Origin: Emmonsiellopsis sp. PD_33
Taxonomy: Eukaryota > Ascomycota > Eurotiomycetes > Onygenales > Ajellomycetaceae
Direction: 5' to 3'
DNA length: 64,000 nucleotides
NCBI GenBank assembly: GCA_032988165.1
Contig: JANTQF010000009.1
Location: 208,773 to 272,772 of the forward strand
The translations under genes were made by a program, and so were the position numbers. The notes below the pieces were generated by a model that saw nothing but the letters and a program-made list of their open reading frames with translations, was not told where the DNA came from and ran no database searches. Shown one piece after another: positions 11,337-21,725 of the stretch. The stretch's first letter is position 1; every line of letters begins with the position of its first letter.

Positions 11337-14300
11337 TCACTTCATGAAGGGTGGTGGCGCGAATCCTAAATCAACGGAACCAAAAGGGTACCATCCCGGT
11401 TAGCCACAGATCAAAATCAAAAATTAAATGCGAAAGAGAGAGAGAGAAAGAGAGAACATACGCTCCTCATCCACCACCGTCCCCTCCCTCCAACTCTCCT
11501 CCACCCACTCAACTTGAACAACATGCGGAATCTTCTTACTCGCCCGCGCTGCGATCTTCTTCCTAATCTCCTTTATATCGTCACTACTACTCACGCCGTC
11601 ACTATCCACGACAACATGCGTGATTCGGGCGTCATTTATGGCGTCCTCTTTTTTCTCAGTGTTATCTGAGGGGAGTATGACGATGCCGCCGGCGAATCGG
11701 ATCAGATTGGAGGCGAGGTGGAGTCGTTGGGGGAGCGGTGGTGATTGTGAGGCGGAGGTGGGTGTGGCGAGGTAGATTACCAGGCCCTTGAAGAGCCAGC
11801 CGGGGGAGTTGGAGAAGGGGGTAGGGGATTCTTGGTGGTTTGTGATGTGGTGGTCGTTGAGTTGTTGGGAGAGCTGGGAGATTTTGGATGGGGTGAGATT
11901 TGTGACTGCGGGCATGGAGTCGAGGAGCTGGGTGGTGGTGGTTAGTTGGTTCGAGTTTCTTTCGGAAGAGTTGTCTATATAGTGTTGTTGGAGGGAGGTT
12001 AGTTACCTTCTTCAACTCAGACACATCAACATCTCGTGCATAGCTGTCTGAGTATTTATCTACGTTGTCTGCGATTTCTTCTTCCTGATCTGCTGTCGTG
12101 AAGAACATGTGTCTGCGGATTCGATAGTTGGATATTAGGAAGCTGGTCTAGAAAGGGGCGAGGGTGACAGAAGGATTGCCAGCATGAACTAACTTTGGTT
12201 CCAATGGGACGAGGTAATCAGGGAGACCACTGTCTATTTCGTTCTGTTTCAAACAGTCAAAAAGCCACGAGGGGCGGATGACGTTTTCTTTCGCACTCTT
12301 TTGCAGGGAGGCTACTTTTACGGTTCCTAAGATAGATGTTAACATCCGGTTCGTTTTTCACAGTCTTTTGTTTTCACTTACGGCGATCAGCAATGCAGAC
12401 TGTATTTGGCGCTGCGGTATTCGTCTGATATATCTTCCCGCCATTGGCTTTCACGAGCTGTTCCAATTGCGCCTTGGTCTTTTTCGGTTGTTGCATAGAT
12501 TCGGTCATAATAACTAGTCTCAAAACGTCAGAAAAGCAACCTTGGGGAGTGAAAACAGAACATCCCGATACTCACAAAAATTAAGGCCTTCAAACAACTT
12601 CCCCGAGGGCCCCTTATATTCAGCACGTTTTCCCCCATCATATCCCGCAACTGTTAATGGCTTCTTCGTCGTCCTTTTTGGCCGTGCCCTGCGTGAATCA
12701 TCGACTTTGAATTCCTTCTCCTTCTTCTCCCTTTCCACATTTGACTTGAGATCCATAAACTCCTGAATTGACAACGCGCTGTGCCAGTCCTTATCCATAC
12801 GTAATCTCTTAAACCGCGGAAAACGCAGTGTGAGGCCCAGTCGAAACTGATCAGTCGGAGTTACCGATGCGGCTTTGATGCATAACACGACGGATTCTTC
12901 GGGTTTTATCCAGACATCTGGACGCTCATATTGCGCATCGCCACCGCCTAGCTCGATGTATTCTGTAGGAGGGTGTTTGGGGTCCCAGTCGTGCCATTTC
13001 CCGTCGGTGTGATGCCGAACATTGGCATAATCTGCTGCTGTGAAGCCCCCGCCCACTTTGCAAAACGAGAAACATTTCGTGGGATGGTCGCCTCTTTGGG
13101 CTTGGGAGTCGCCAACCCTCAGTCCACACAGGAAGCTGGATAAGGCACCGCCTCGACGACCAGAGCCGTAGTATCCACCGATGACGATGCAGTCGAGAGA
13201 TTCACCAAACTCGGTCATGTATTCTGGTTTCACTTTCATCCAGTCGTCATGGCGCTCATTCAATCTATAAGGAGAATTTGGGTTCTTCAGAACAAGACCT
13301 TCGGATGCCTCAGCAACAACTTTCCAGAGTAAAGGTTCGATATCGGCGGCAGAGTGGGCTTCCTCGTAGGTGTGTAATTCGAACCGACGATGCACGGGAA
13401 TAATGCTCGCTTCAAGAGCCCTTCGACGATCGCGTAGAGTGTATCTAGTAAGTGCTCGACCGTTGAGATAAAGGATGTCAAATATGCGGAATAGCGGTCT
13501 CTGTCCGGTAGAGAAAGGGTTCCGCTGTTCAGCCAACGCCGCAGTTTTGAGCGTACCAAACGGCACAATAGCATCGTGTTCCGGATCCCAAGTGATCATT
13601 TCCCCGTCTAGAATAATACTTTGAACCCCATCGGCAAACGCGTTCTGAAGATGCCGCGTAAGTGCGCCATTCTGGTCGAATAACCCATTGCCATACAGAT
13701 AGGTATAATCCTTCGCTTTCCTTGACCAAAATCCAAACCTTTTTCCTCCTTGTACCGTATCATCCGATTCCATATGAAGTTGCATGCGCTCTCCGTCCAG
13801 CTTCTCCTCGATCCAGAACGTTGGGTCTTCTTCATCCAGCCTCATCTTCGCGATCATCTTTTCGAAAGACTGCATCTGAAACTGTGCCAGCTGAGGTTGG
13901 AAACACTGCATCAGAGCAACTTTGGCTTCATCCCCTTCTAGTCGAACATTGGGGTCGTACAACTCCCAGCAAACTCGTCGTAAGCTGCTCGAAATGCTAA
14001 ACAAAGCTTCCGCATCTGGATGCCATATACTAAAAAGCGTCCGCTCCGTCGCTCCCACCTTCATCTGCCTCAAGATGATCCGGATAAGCCACATCAGCTC
14101 TTCCGGGTTCATGCGCCTGTAGAAATACGACAGAATAGGTACTTGCTCATCTTCCTTCGACGCCACAGACAGCTTGTCCAGCTGCTCGTTTACCTCCTCA
14201 ATAGTCATGTCGCCCACCTCAGTTCGCATCGGCCGCTTGGAAATCACTTCAAAGCACCGCCCCGCAAAATCACCAGCCATCCGGCTTGCGAAGGTCTGCC

Positions 14301-14823
14301 CGGGGACCTTCCAGTTGAGCAGGTTAAAGCCATCCTCGGAGTTTTTATCAATCTTCATTACTTTCACCAACAGCTTCCCAATGGCCTTCTCCTTTAGCCC
14401 GTACATTGCTCGATCACGGTCCTTCTCTGGTACTATGAGCCGGAACGCTGGAAAGATGTCGTCTCCCACTTCCTTTCGCCATCGAGAGATGAACCGTTGT
14501 ATAATGTCCCGGCGTAGTTCTTGTGGGGTTAGGTGAACAGGCGCCCCATGCCCGCGAGGACCAACCTTTCTCCTCGCTGCAGCGGGGCCTGTGGGGCGCT
14601 TCTTGTTTTCGTTAAGGGGGTTAAAAAGGGTCAGGAAGAGATCGTGAAATGGCAGTGTAGGAGAGTGATTATGTGGGCGATTTGGGTATCTAAGCAGGAG
14701 GTATTAGAGACCTGGTTTTTTTTTATACGAGTTCATAGAAACAGCGTACTTCTCATTGAGCTCAGCCTCTGTCATTTCAGTCTTTTGGAAGCCCTCTGGC
14801 TGTGTTTCTCCCTCTGCATCCAT
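11337..14823 (-). CDS. lig4: DNA ligase 4 (ATP-dependent, NHEJ)
   Basis: Seals double-strand breaks in non-homologous end joining in the nucleus, with an XRCC4/Lif1-type partner. Seven exons are inferred: 14750-14823, 12576-14689, 12382-12513, 12194-12326, 12007-12112, 11462-11927 and 11337-11365. All phases fit and give 1017 aa. The N-terminal DNA-binding domain precedes the adenylation domain with nucleophile K321 in the KxDGER motif (EEKLDGERMQ). An OB-fold segment (KPEYMTEFGESLD, FPRFKRLRMDK) follows. The C-terminal half has the tandem BRCT region, including RPSWLFDCLKQ and VVQVEWVEESWREG. The last exon is only 29 nt and supplies the terminal residues RFAPPPFMK. The first intron is 60 nt. 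Length and domain order match fungal Lig4 proteins, and nothing is broken. Confidence 0.95.
11427..11456 (+). repeat. GA repeat inside the last lig4 intron
   Basis: A purine GAGA tract on plus (TCTC in the transcript) sits just downstream of the donor of the last lig4 intron. It makes the intron strongly pyrimidine-rich. Confidence 0.7.
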
Positions 14824-15589
14824 GATAAGACTGAGGCGGTTGTTGATGTTTGATCTGGATGCACAATTGACGGAAGGGGTTGTTGTTCAAGCAGACTCTC
14901 ATATGAGGCTATACACAAGCGGACCGCAGAATGAGGAGAGATGAGAGAACTCTTTGATGCCGCCGGGTATTTATTTATTTATATTCGGATGTTTCTCTCT
15001 CCAGGCAGCACAACGCGAAGGTTGCGCCAGTGCACGTGATCTGATGTCATCGCTTTAGATGGTCTTTGACAGCGAACAAATGCTTCTCGCGCCAGACGAA
15101 TTCAAAAATACAAGAAAATAGCCATATGAGTCTTATTCCACGTAGATATAGAAGATTCTTGATTTTAAAAGTGTAAACAGTAGAAATTGAGGAATCGGAG
15201 TCATATTTGGATTTTTAGTCGAGACGCGGCGGCTCGCGTAAGGCTGAGAGGCCAGACTAGCCAGGGAACATCTCCAACCATCTGGAACCAACCTGCAACA
15301 TGACAGTTCAACGCCGCTCTGATATGACGCCCTCCCGTCTGGGCAGTCTACAGTTTCAGTGGTCCGCCTACAGATTTGAACGTGACCCTTTATGCGATTG
15401 GATGGAAGCCTGATTTTGAAGTGCTACAAACGTTGCTTGGTCCACACCACGGGCATCTTGACCCCCATACAGCCACCCTTAACTCCCGCGATATCGACAG
15501 CGATGATACTTCAGCAGAGGTACATTAATTAAATTCTGTTATTATTTGGATAAAACCTTCGGATACTGGGCATACAGCCTGCGTACCTC
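14824..15589. promoter_or_regulatory. Divergent promoter region of lig4 and irs4
   Basis: This 766-base gap separates two genes transcribed away from each other, so it should hold both promoters. A TATTTATTTATTTATATT stretch near 14968 lies about 150 bases upstream of the lig4 start, and an E-box lies at 15032. No gene was found. Confidence 0.6.
15032..15041 (+). promoter_or_regulatory. E-box GCACGTGATC
   Basis: A CACGTG core with flanks GCACGTGATC lies about 210 bases upstream of lig4 and 550 upstream of irs4. The same ten bases recur upstream of ypt7 (32459). CACGTG is the usual target of bHLH factors (Cbf1/Pho4 type). Function is inferred from the motif only. Confidence 0.4.
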
Positions 15590-17275
15590 ATGTCCGACGA
15601 ACCAACTCGCAATTCTGGCCTACGAGCAGGTTCTTATAGGCCCAACCCACCCCCAATCCCAGCCAAACCGGCTGCTCAATCCGCTGCGCTCCGGGGAGCA
15701 ACTCTGGCTTTCAAGGCACAAACAGCAGCCAAGCCTGCGGCGGAAAAACCAGTGGAAAACACTAGGGATGTGGCAAGGATTGCCCAATTGAATGAGAGGT
15801 CCAACCGACTTGAGAACGGAGAGGAGGAGACTAGGGAGGGGGATGGCTGGGCACAAGATGCAGCGGGGATTGTGGAGGACAGAATCAAACGGTTTACTGA
15901 AGCTCCCAGTTCCATAGGGCCACAAACTTTATCTAGCCGTGATGCAGGCGCTCTCCGGCCGGGAACGGCCAATCCCCAGCAGATCGCCGCACAGCTGGCT
16001 GTGGGGAGATCGACGGCACGGACCTCAGTACCTTTATCACCAGCCAAGGAAGAAAACCGGCGGAGCAGATCACTGGGCCCGAAACCTGGCCCAGGTCCAG
16101 TCCACGGTGATACAGCTTCAACTACTTCCTCAAAAGCTATCAACAGTAGGAGCTCACGGGGCGAAGACGACAGTATTGCGACCGCATCGGACCTCGAGAT
16201 GGATAACCACAGACATATCACGGATCCTCGCGGACGGCCAGTGGTAAATGGCAGAAGACCCATTGCGTCTCTGAGGAAGGACCACACGGGCGCCTCGCTG
16301 CCTCCCAGTCCACTTTCCAGAGAGATAACACGCCCACGCCCGATCGAACCTGAACGGGGCCATTCTTCACTCCAAAACAGATCACGGCCTCCATTACCGC
16401 CGCGAACACCCACAGCAACAGTGAATAAGCTCGATCCTTTTCCGCGGGCCATTTCTACAGGTGATGACAGCATAGTTACGAAGTCTACAAGTGCCAGAAC
16501 AGCGACACCCAGCGCCACCGTTCCACCATCTCACACCATATCCTCCCCAAGCTCCCGCGCTAGTTTACGACCTCAACATTCTGGAATGTCGGACCATTCA
16601 TTGGCAGATGCCGTCGCTGCATCTTCATTAGCATCCTCCCGGGCACCGTCTCCATCGAAGAAAAGCGTTCCACCGCCTCCACCTCCACATCGACGCTCTC
16701 GTTCTCGATCATTCTTGAACCCGAAACATCCCAGTGCCCAGAGGGACCCCTCTCGAACGCCCAGCCCACCCAAGGGCATGAGGCAGACAATGCGACAGGA
16801 TCCAAAATCCGACGATGAAGCCGAGCGGCTGAAGAAATACCATCGGAGCCGCATCATCAAAACACACCCGAACAAACATCGCGAAGGTGATCGCAAGCGT
16901 TGGAGAGATCAAGTCACGGAACGAGAACGGAAACGGTATGAAGGGGTGTGGGCAGCAAACAGAGGCCTTTTAATGCCCTATACCCGCGAAGCCGGGACGA
17001 TGAGTGGAACGTCACCACAAGACATGGTACTAGATTTAGTGGTTCGGGACATATGGTCCCGCAGTCGTCTGCCCTCGCAGGTATTGGGCCAGATTTGGGA
17101 GCTCGTTGGCCAGGGAAATGACCGGAGGATGCTCTCTAGGGAGGAATTTGTCGTGGGGATGTGGCTGATTGACCAGAGTTTGAAGGGCCGCAAACTGCCG
17201 GTAAAGGTGTCGCAGAGCGTGTGGGATAGCGTGCAACTGATATCTGGCATTCACTCGGCATCATCCCAACGCTGA
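15590..17275 (+). CDS. irs4: Irs4-like EH-domain protein
   Basis: Fungal homologue of Irs4/Tax4. These proteins regulate phosphoinositide levels through the Inp51-type 5-phosphatase and affect rDNA silencing, cell-wall stress signalling and autophagy (known from yeast). The single-exon protein has 561 aa. The first 400 residues are Ser/Pro-rich and disordered, with proline motifs such as NPPPIPAKPA and SVPPPPPPHRRS that could bind SH3 or similar domains. The C-terminal 120 residues form the EH domain: KRYEGVWAANRGLL begins it, then VVRDIWSRSRLPSQVLGQIW and LSREEFVVGMWLIDQ complete the EF-hand-like helices. The EH domain at the far C-terminus after a long disordered region is the Irs4/Tax4 arrangement. 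The start ATG is close to the 5' limit of the frame and gives a plausible N-terminus. Confidence 0.88.
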   Translation: MSDEPTRNSGLRAGSYRPNPPPIPAKPAAQSAALRGATLAFKAQTAAKPAAEKPVENTRDVARIAQLNERSNRLENGEEETREGDGWAQDAAGIVEDRIKRFTEAPSSIGPQTLSSRDAGALRPGTANPQQIAAQLAVGRSTARTSVPLSPAKEENRRSRSLGPKPGPGPVHGDTASTTSSKAINSRSSRGEDDSIATASDLEMDNHRHITDPRGRPVVNGRRPIASLRKDHTGASLPPSPLSREITRPRPIEPERGHSSLQNRSRPPLPPRTPTATVNKLDPFPRAISTGDDSIVTKSTSARTATPSATVPPSHTISSPSSRASLRPQHSGMSDHSLADAVAASSLASSRAPSPSKKSVPPPPPPHRRSRSRSFLNPKHPSAQRDPSRTPSPPKGMRQTMRQDPKSDDEAERLKKYHRSRIIKTHPNKHREGDRKRWRDQVTERERKRYEGVWAANRGLLMPYTREAGTMSGTSPQDMVLDLVVRDIWSRSRLPSQVLGQIWELVGQGNDRRMLSREEFVVGMWLIDQSLKGRKLPVKVSQSVWDSVQLISGIHSASSQR

Positions 17276-17884
17276 TATCTCTGGGTATTAATTCGGTAAT
17301 GTTCCTTTGAGATGCTACTTTTAATCAATGTATAAAATAGACACATCAATACTACTAGTAGTAGTTTATGCCCGCGAATAGTCTGCGGGGATTCAATCTT
17401 TAGAATGCGGGGTACTTTCTTCAATCTCCCTCTGCTTCATTCCTCCAGCCATCTCCAAAAAAAGATAGTAAAATGCCAATCGCCATGGCCACAAAGCTTC
17501 TTGACTGCCAGGATCTCGTCTCGACCACATCTCGATCTATCAACTTCCACAGTGCAAATCCCGATGTTCCTGCTCGGGATTTGAAATGAAAGGCTTGGCA
17601 TTGCTGAGTCAGATCTGCTCACGTGACCTGCATACCTCGACCTCCCGTCGTGTCGTGGATATCGGATCCAACCAGCCAACTACTCCTGGAGATATCCAGT
17701 CTTGCACTGTAATGGCCGATGCGTCGGTCCCTCGTGCCACCTAGACGTTGCCTTCATGAATAATTGTCAGACTGCCATATCTCAAACATCCCCAGGACCT
17801 GTAGCACGTCGAACTACGCTCCGATCCCTGCATTGAGCCTCAGTAGCCCGCGAGGGGCAGGCAGCCTACCAAAGGGGGCTGGGG
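17276..17884. other. Intergenic region, irs4 3' end to transcription-factor promoter
   Basis: No gene is seen. A CACGTGAC E-box lies near 17620. An ATG at 17756 opens a short frame that stops before the main start codon. Confidence 0.5.
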
Positions 17885-20728
17885 ATGGCTTCACTTCCAG
17901 ATTCTCGCTTTGACAAGATGTCTGTCACCAAACAAACGCGCAAGAAGTTTGCAAAGCCGCCTGTCAAAGTTGCCTGTCTGTCTTGGTGAGTGATGAGCTG
18001 GTGCGAACTTCGCTGCTGTACCATTGGCTATTTTACATCTCCTTTCTTTTATACCTGCATTTCTTTTATACCTCACCTTATGCTGTGACATGGGATTTTC
18101 TTATTGACTAATTTATCGCTAGCCGGGCCTCCAGAATAAGATGTGACGGGAAAGAGACTTGTTCATCGGTATGTAAGTTCCTATCGATCCCGTCGGAGGA
18201 GCCGTGCTAAAAGACGTGATATTTCACCCAGTGCGCCAGCAAGGGGAAAGAATGCTGCTATCTTCCTAGCAAACGGGGAGGCCCACGCAAGAAGAAAATA
18301 GTACAGCCGTCCTCACTGGGCATGCAAATGCAACATAAATCATGGACTTCAACCCTGACAAATCCCCGGGTTGATGAAGGTATGCACTAACACTTGGGGT
18401 TTCGTTGCATGGCATAATGAAGATAGAAGTAATGCTTATATGATGTTGAATAGCCGTATTCAACCAATTCGACTCACTCGCCGCTCCAGGGGCTGGCTTG
18501 CGACATCTGGATTTCTCACCAGAGGTGCAGTCGATGTTTGAGGATTTGTTCGTCCAGGCTAGCGGGAATAACGCTCGTCTTGCGATGAATCCCGAGCCCG
18601 TTCCTATCCATATCCCTGAACAGGAACCTCCGCGAGTGAGGGTGTATGGCAGCGAGCAAGACATGTAAGAGTTCTGCAAAACTATATGACAGGGGTGATG
18701 TTTTTTATTCATTCCTGGGTCATTTAGACGATTGCTGATTTAACTTGCAGATTAAATGGATATTATGTTTTCATCCACCAATACTTCCCGATATTTCCCC
18801 CTACACATTCTCCAATTGTAACCGACCGCCCATTGGATTCGCCAGGTGGCACGTCAGACTTAAAGTCGTCAGGCACGCCTCTGGCTTATATGCCTGTTTC
18901 GCCTGTCAGTCTTGCAATATCAGCAGTGTTAGCACTGATTCCTCACCCAAAGGACCCGGAGCCAACATCTCCAAAATCGGTACTGCTCAGAAGGGAGTAC
19001 GCTGAGAGGTTCTCCCGGGTGGCTTTGGAAAGTATTGAGGCGGAATCGGAATTTGCTGAATCCAGCGCGAATCCTTCGCAGGCCCTTCTTAATAAGGCAG
19101 CGATACCGAATCGGTTGCCTATCCACCCTCACACTCCGGTTGATCTGGAGTGTATACTCGCGCTCCTGATTCTCAGCGCCTATGAATATGCACAGCGCGG
19201 GAACCTGGTCAGGATGCGCAATCGTGCTGGCCAGGCTTACGTTATGGCTATGAACATGTCGCTTCATGCCTTACCACCGGAAGATAATATGTTCTCCGAA
19301 GCGAGACGGCGAGCTTGGTGGATGACGGTATGATGAATCAACGTCGTTCTACTATATCTGCATTTTGGCTAATCCTCGCATAGTATTATTCCGTTTGCCA
19401 GGGTTCAATCGTGAGCACAACGGTAAGAATTGCCATGCATATGGACTAGTCAGATTTTACAAACACGTAACTGATATTTATCTTTTCATGGAAAGCCTCC
19501 AACGATCATTGCCAACGATCCCAGATTTGTTACCCCTTATCCACGCTTTGCTTCAGATCCAGAGGTATGTTGTCCGGTGCAGCTGTCGACATTTTCTACT
19601 ACTAACCGTTGTTATCATAGGGCTGGTCAATTTTATTACGAGCACAACACGCTCTTCTTGCAGCAACCCAGTTCATCCTTGATCTAAATCAGACCCTAAA
19701 ATCCAAAGGCCAGATGCATCATATATTTGAACGGATGAAGAAACTAGACGGATGGATTCAACCCGTTTTGGCTCGTGCGAACAACCCGCCATCTTCGCCA
19801 CCCCCGGCTAGTGATTCGGAAGAGGTGGTTGCACAAAGCATCCGAAATATCTCCCTTATCAAACTTTCTAGGCAAGTAAACGACTAGTATACCAGCATTC
19901 AAATACACAACGAATCTAACATTAAAGTACAAATTAGCGCACGAATAAAAACCCACCGCTTCCGGGCATTCCTCGACATTCCTATATTCATCAAAAAACA
20001 CTGCGATCTTACCTGCGCTAGCATGGCATACCCAGACAACCAAGACCCCATCACCGAATCCTTAGCTTCCCAACCCACTTCAAAACTCTCCTGCTCTTGC
20101 AGTAGTCTATATGACATCCCCAGCGTTCTTCCAGCAGGCCAATCACCATCCTCCTGCTCAGCAACCTCAGATACCTCCGGCGCCACTACCAGCACTTCCT
20201 GGATCAATGAGGACGCATTCCCCTTCACAAGCTACCAATCAACAGAGATATGCCTGCAATCGGCGCTTACAATTGCTGAGATGTTCCACACGCTCCCCTA
20301 TCCGAGTCCAATCTATGAAGACGGAGTCGACAGTTCGTCACGCCCGCCAACACCTTCAGATCCAAGCACAATGCCCCAACGGACAATGCCTTCATTCGCC
20401 TGCTGCGCCATGCAAAGTAGTTATGCGATGCTTATGCTGTATTACAAATCACGCGTGATGGATCAGACAGGAGAATCGGAAATTGCCGATAATCCGCTAA
20501 GAGGGGCGGAGGACGTAGCGGAGGAGCTGCAACATGGCCTAGACTGCGTAATTGCCGCGGTGAGGAATTATTCGGCTGCTTTCGAGGCGTTGGATGGGAT
20601 GAGAGGTTAGTTGGAAATTTTTGACCTGTCCAGATGTGATATTGTCAACACAAAGGAGAATTTACCGGCTAACTCGCTATATAGATGAGATCGAGGGCGC
20701 ATACTTAACGGCATTTCCCCAGTCCTAG
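17885..20728 (+). CDS. Zn(II)2Cys6 fungal-specific transcription factor
   Basis: Sequence-specific nuclear transcription factor. Ten exons are inferred: 17885-17985, 18123-18168, 18232-18379, 18454-18664, 18751-19327, 19384-19422, 19496-19564, 19621-19871, 19938-20605 and 20685-20728, giving 717 aa. Splicing of exons 1-3 builds a perfect zinc cluster, C-x2-C-x6-C-x5-C-x2-C-x6-C (CLSCRASRIRCDGKE then TCSSCASKGKECC), followed by the basic stretch KRGGPRKKK. The middle-homology region follows, with NGYYVFIHQYFPIFP, CILALLILSAYEYAQRGN and FSEARRRAWWMT continuing into YYSVCQGS. The intron between exons 8 and 9 has a GC donor (AG|GCAAGT). Target genes cannot be read from the sequence, and no biosynthetic cluster lies beside it. 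The start is the first in-frame ATG; a second Met lies at residue 12. The last short exon is the least certain. Confidence 0.85.
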
Positions 20729-21725
20729 CTCCATTTATAATCTCAAGAAACACGGAAAGAAAAGAAAGAGAGAAAAAAAATGAAAAGAACCAGGACAAAA
20801 ACCTATCATTCGTTCCTGTATCTACCCATAATCAAAAGACAAAAAAGGAACAAAAACAGGCCAATAACGCTCTCCAAAACAACAACCATGACCATTCCGC
20901 AGCTTGGATTCGACAACATCCATGCATATTTTCCTCCCCTCTTCTTCTTGGATATACCACCTTAACGATTTAATCAATGATGCACCCCCCTCACCCTCAC
21001 CTCTCTATTCGGTTTCTCTTCTCTTCTCTTCTTTTCATTTTTAACTTTACATATATACCAGTTGTATAATAACCATTTCGGCCCACCCCTTTCATATATT
21101 GCCTATTTCACTTCATTATTTTTTATTTGATTCTTCTCGTCTGTCTATACCGTGTCAGGTGCCCTTTCAGTTAGTTATATAGTTCTTCCTCGTTCCGCGT
21201 ATGCATGTGATGCCATTCTCGCGCTGGCGATATCCATTTATATATCCTATTTTAGTTATTTTTGCTTATATTTCTCTCTCTCCTCTCGAACCCGCCCTTT
21301 TTACCGCATAGGAGTCGGGGGTTTCCTCATCCCATTACACGCGTATTCATCTTTCTCTTATATTCCCCGTAATTTGATGGCTAGCTATATATATTCAAGA
21401 AAACAAGTGATTGGATGCTGAAATTCCCTCCCTACTTATCAATTACATCCCGTCCCCTCTAGTTCCTCTACTGTAGACCCGAAAGAAGAGCACAGGAAAC
21501 ATGCTCATATTATACTTAAATCCAAAAGAGAGAAATGTGTCGTTACTATGTGTTTCGTCGACTATCTACAATAATAATAGCCGTAGATAGCCTATTCTAA
21601 TATCCACGCTAAAGTAACCGCAAGAAAAAGAAAAAAGCCAAAGCCACAATAAAGAAAATAGGCAAAATAAAACCAAGTTTCTAATTAGGCAGCCAAGTAC
21701 CATCGGCACCACCCGCCTAATGCAT
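20729..21725. other. Convergent intergenic region, pyrimidine-rich
   Basis: This lies between the 3' ends of the transcription-factor gene on plus and the alpha/beta-hydrolase gene on minus. Long T/C-rich stretches lie around 21000-21300. Open frames up to 89 codons are low-complexity and not credible. No gene is recognised. Confidence 0.55.
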
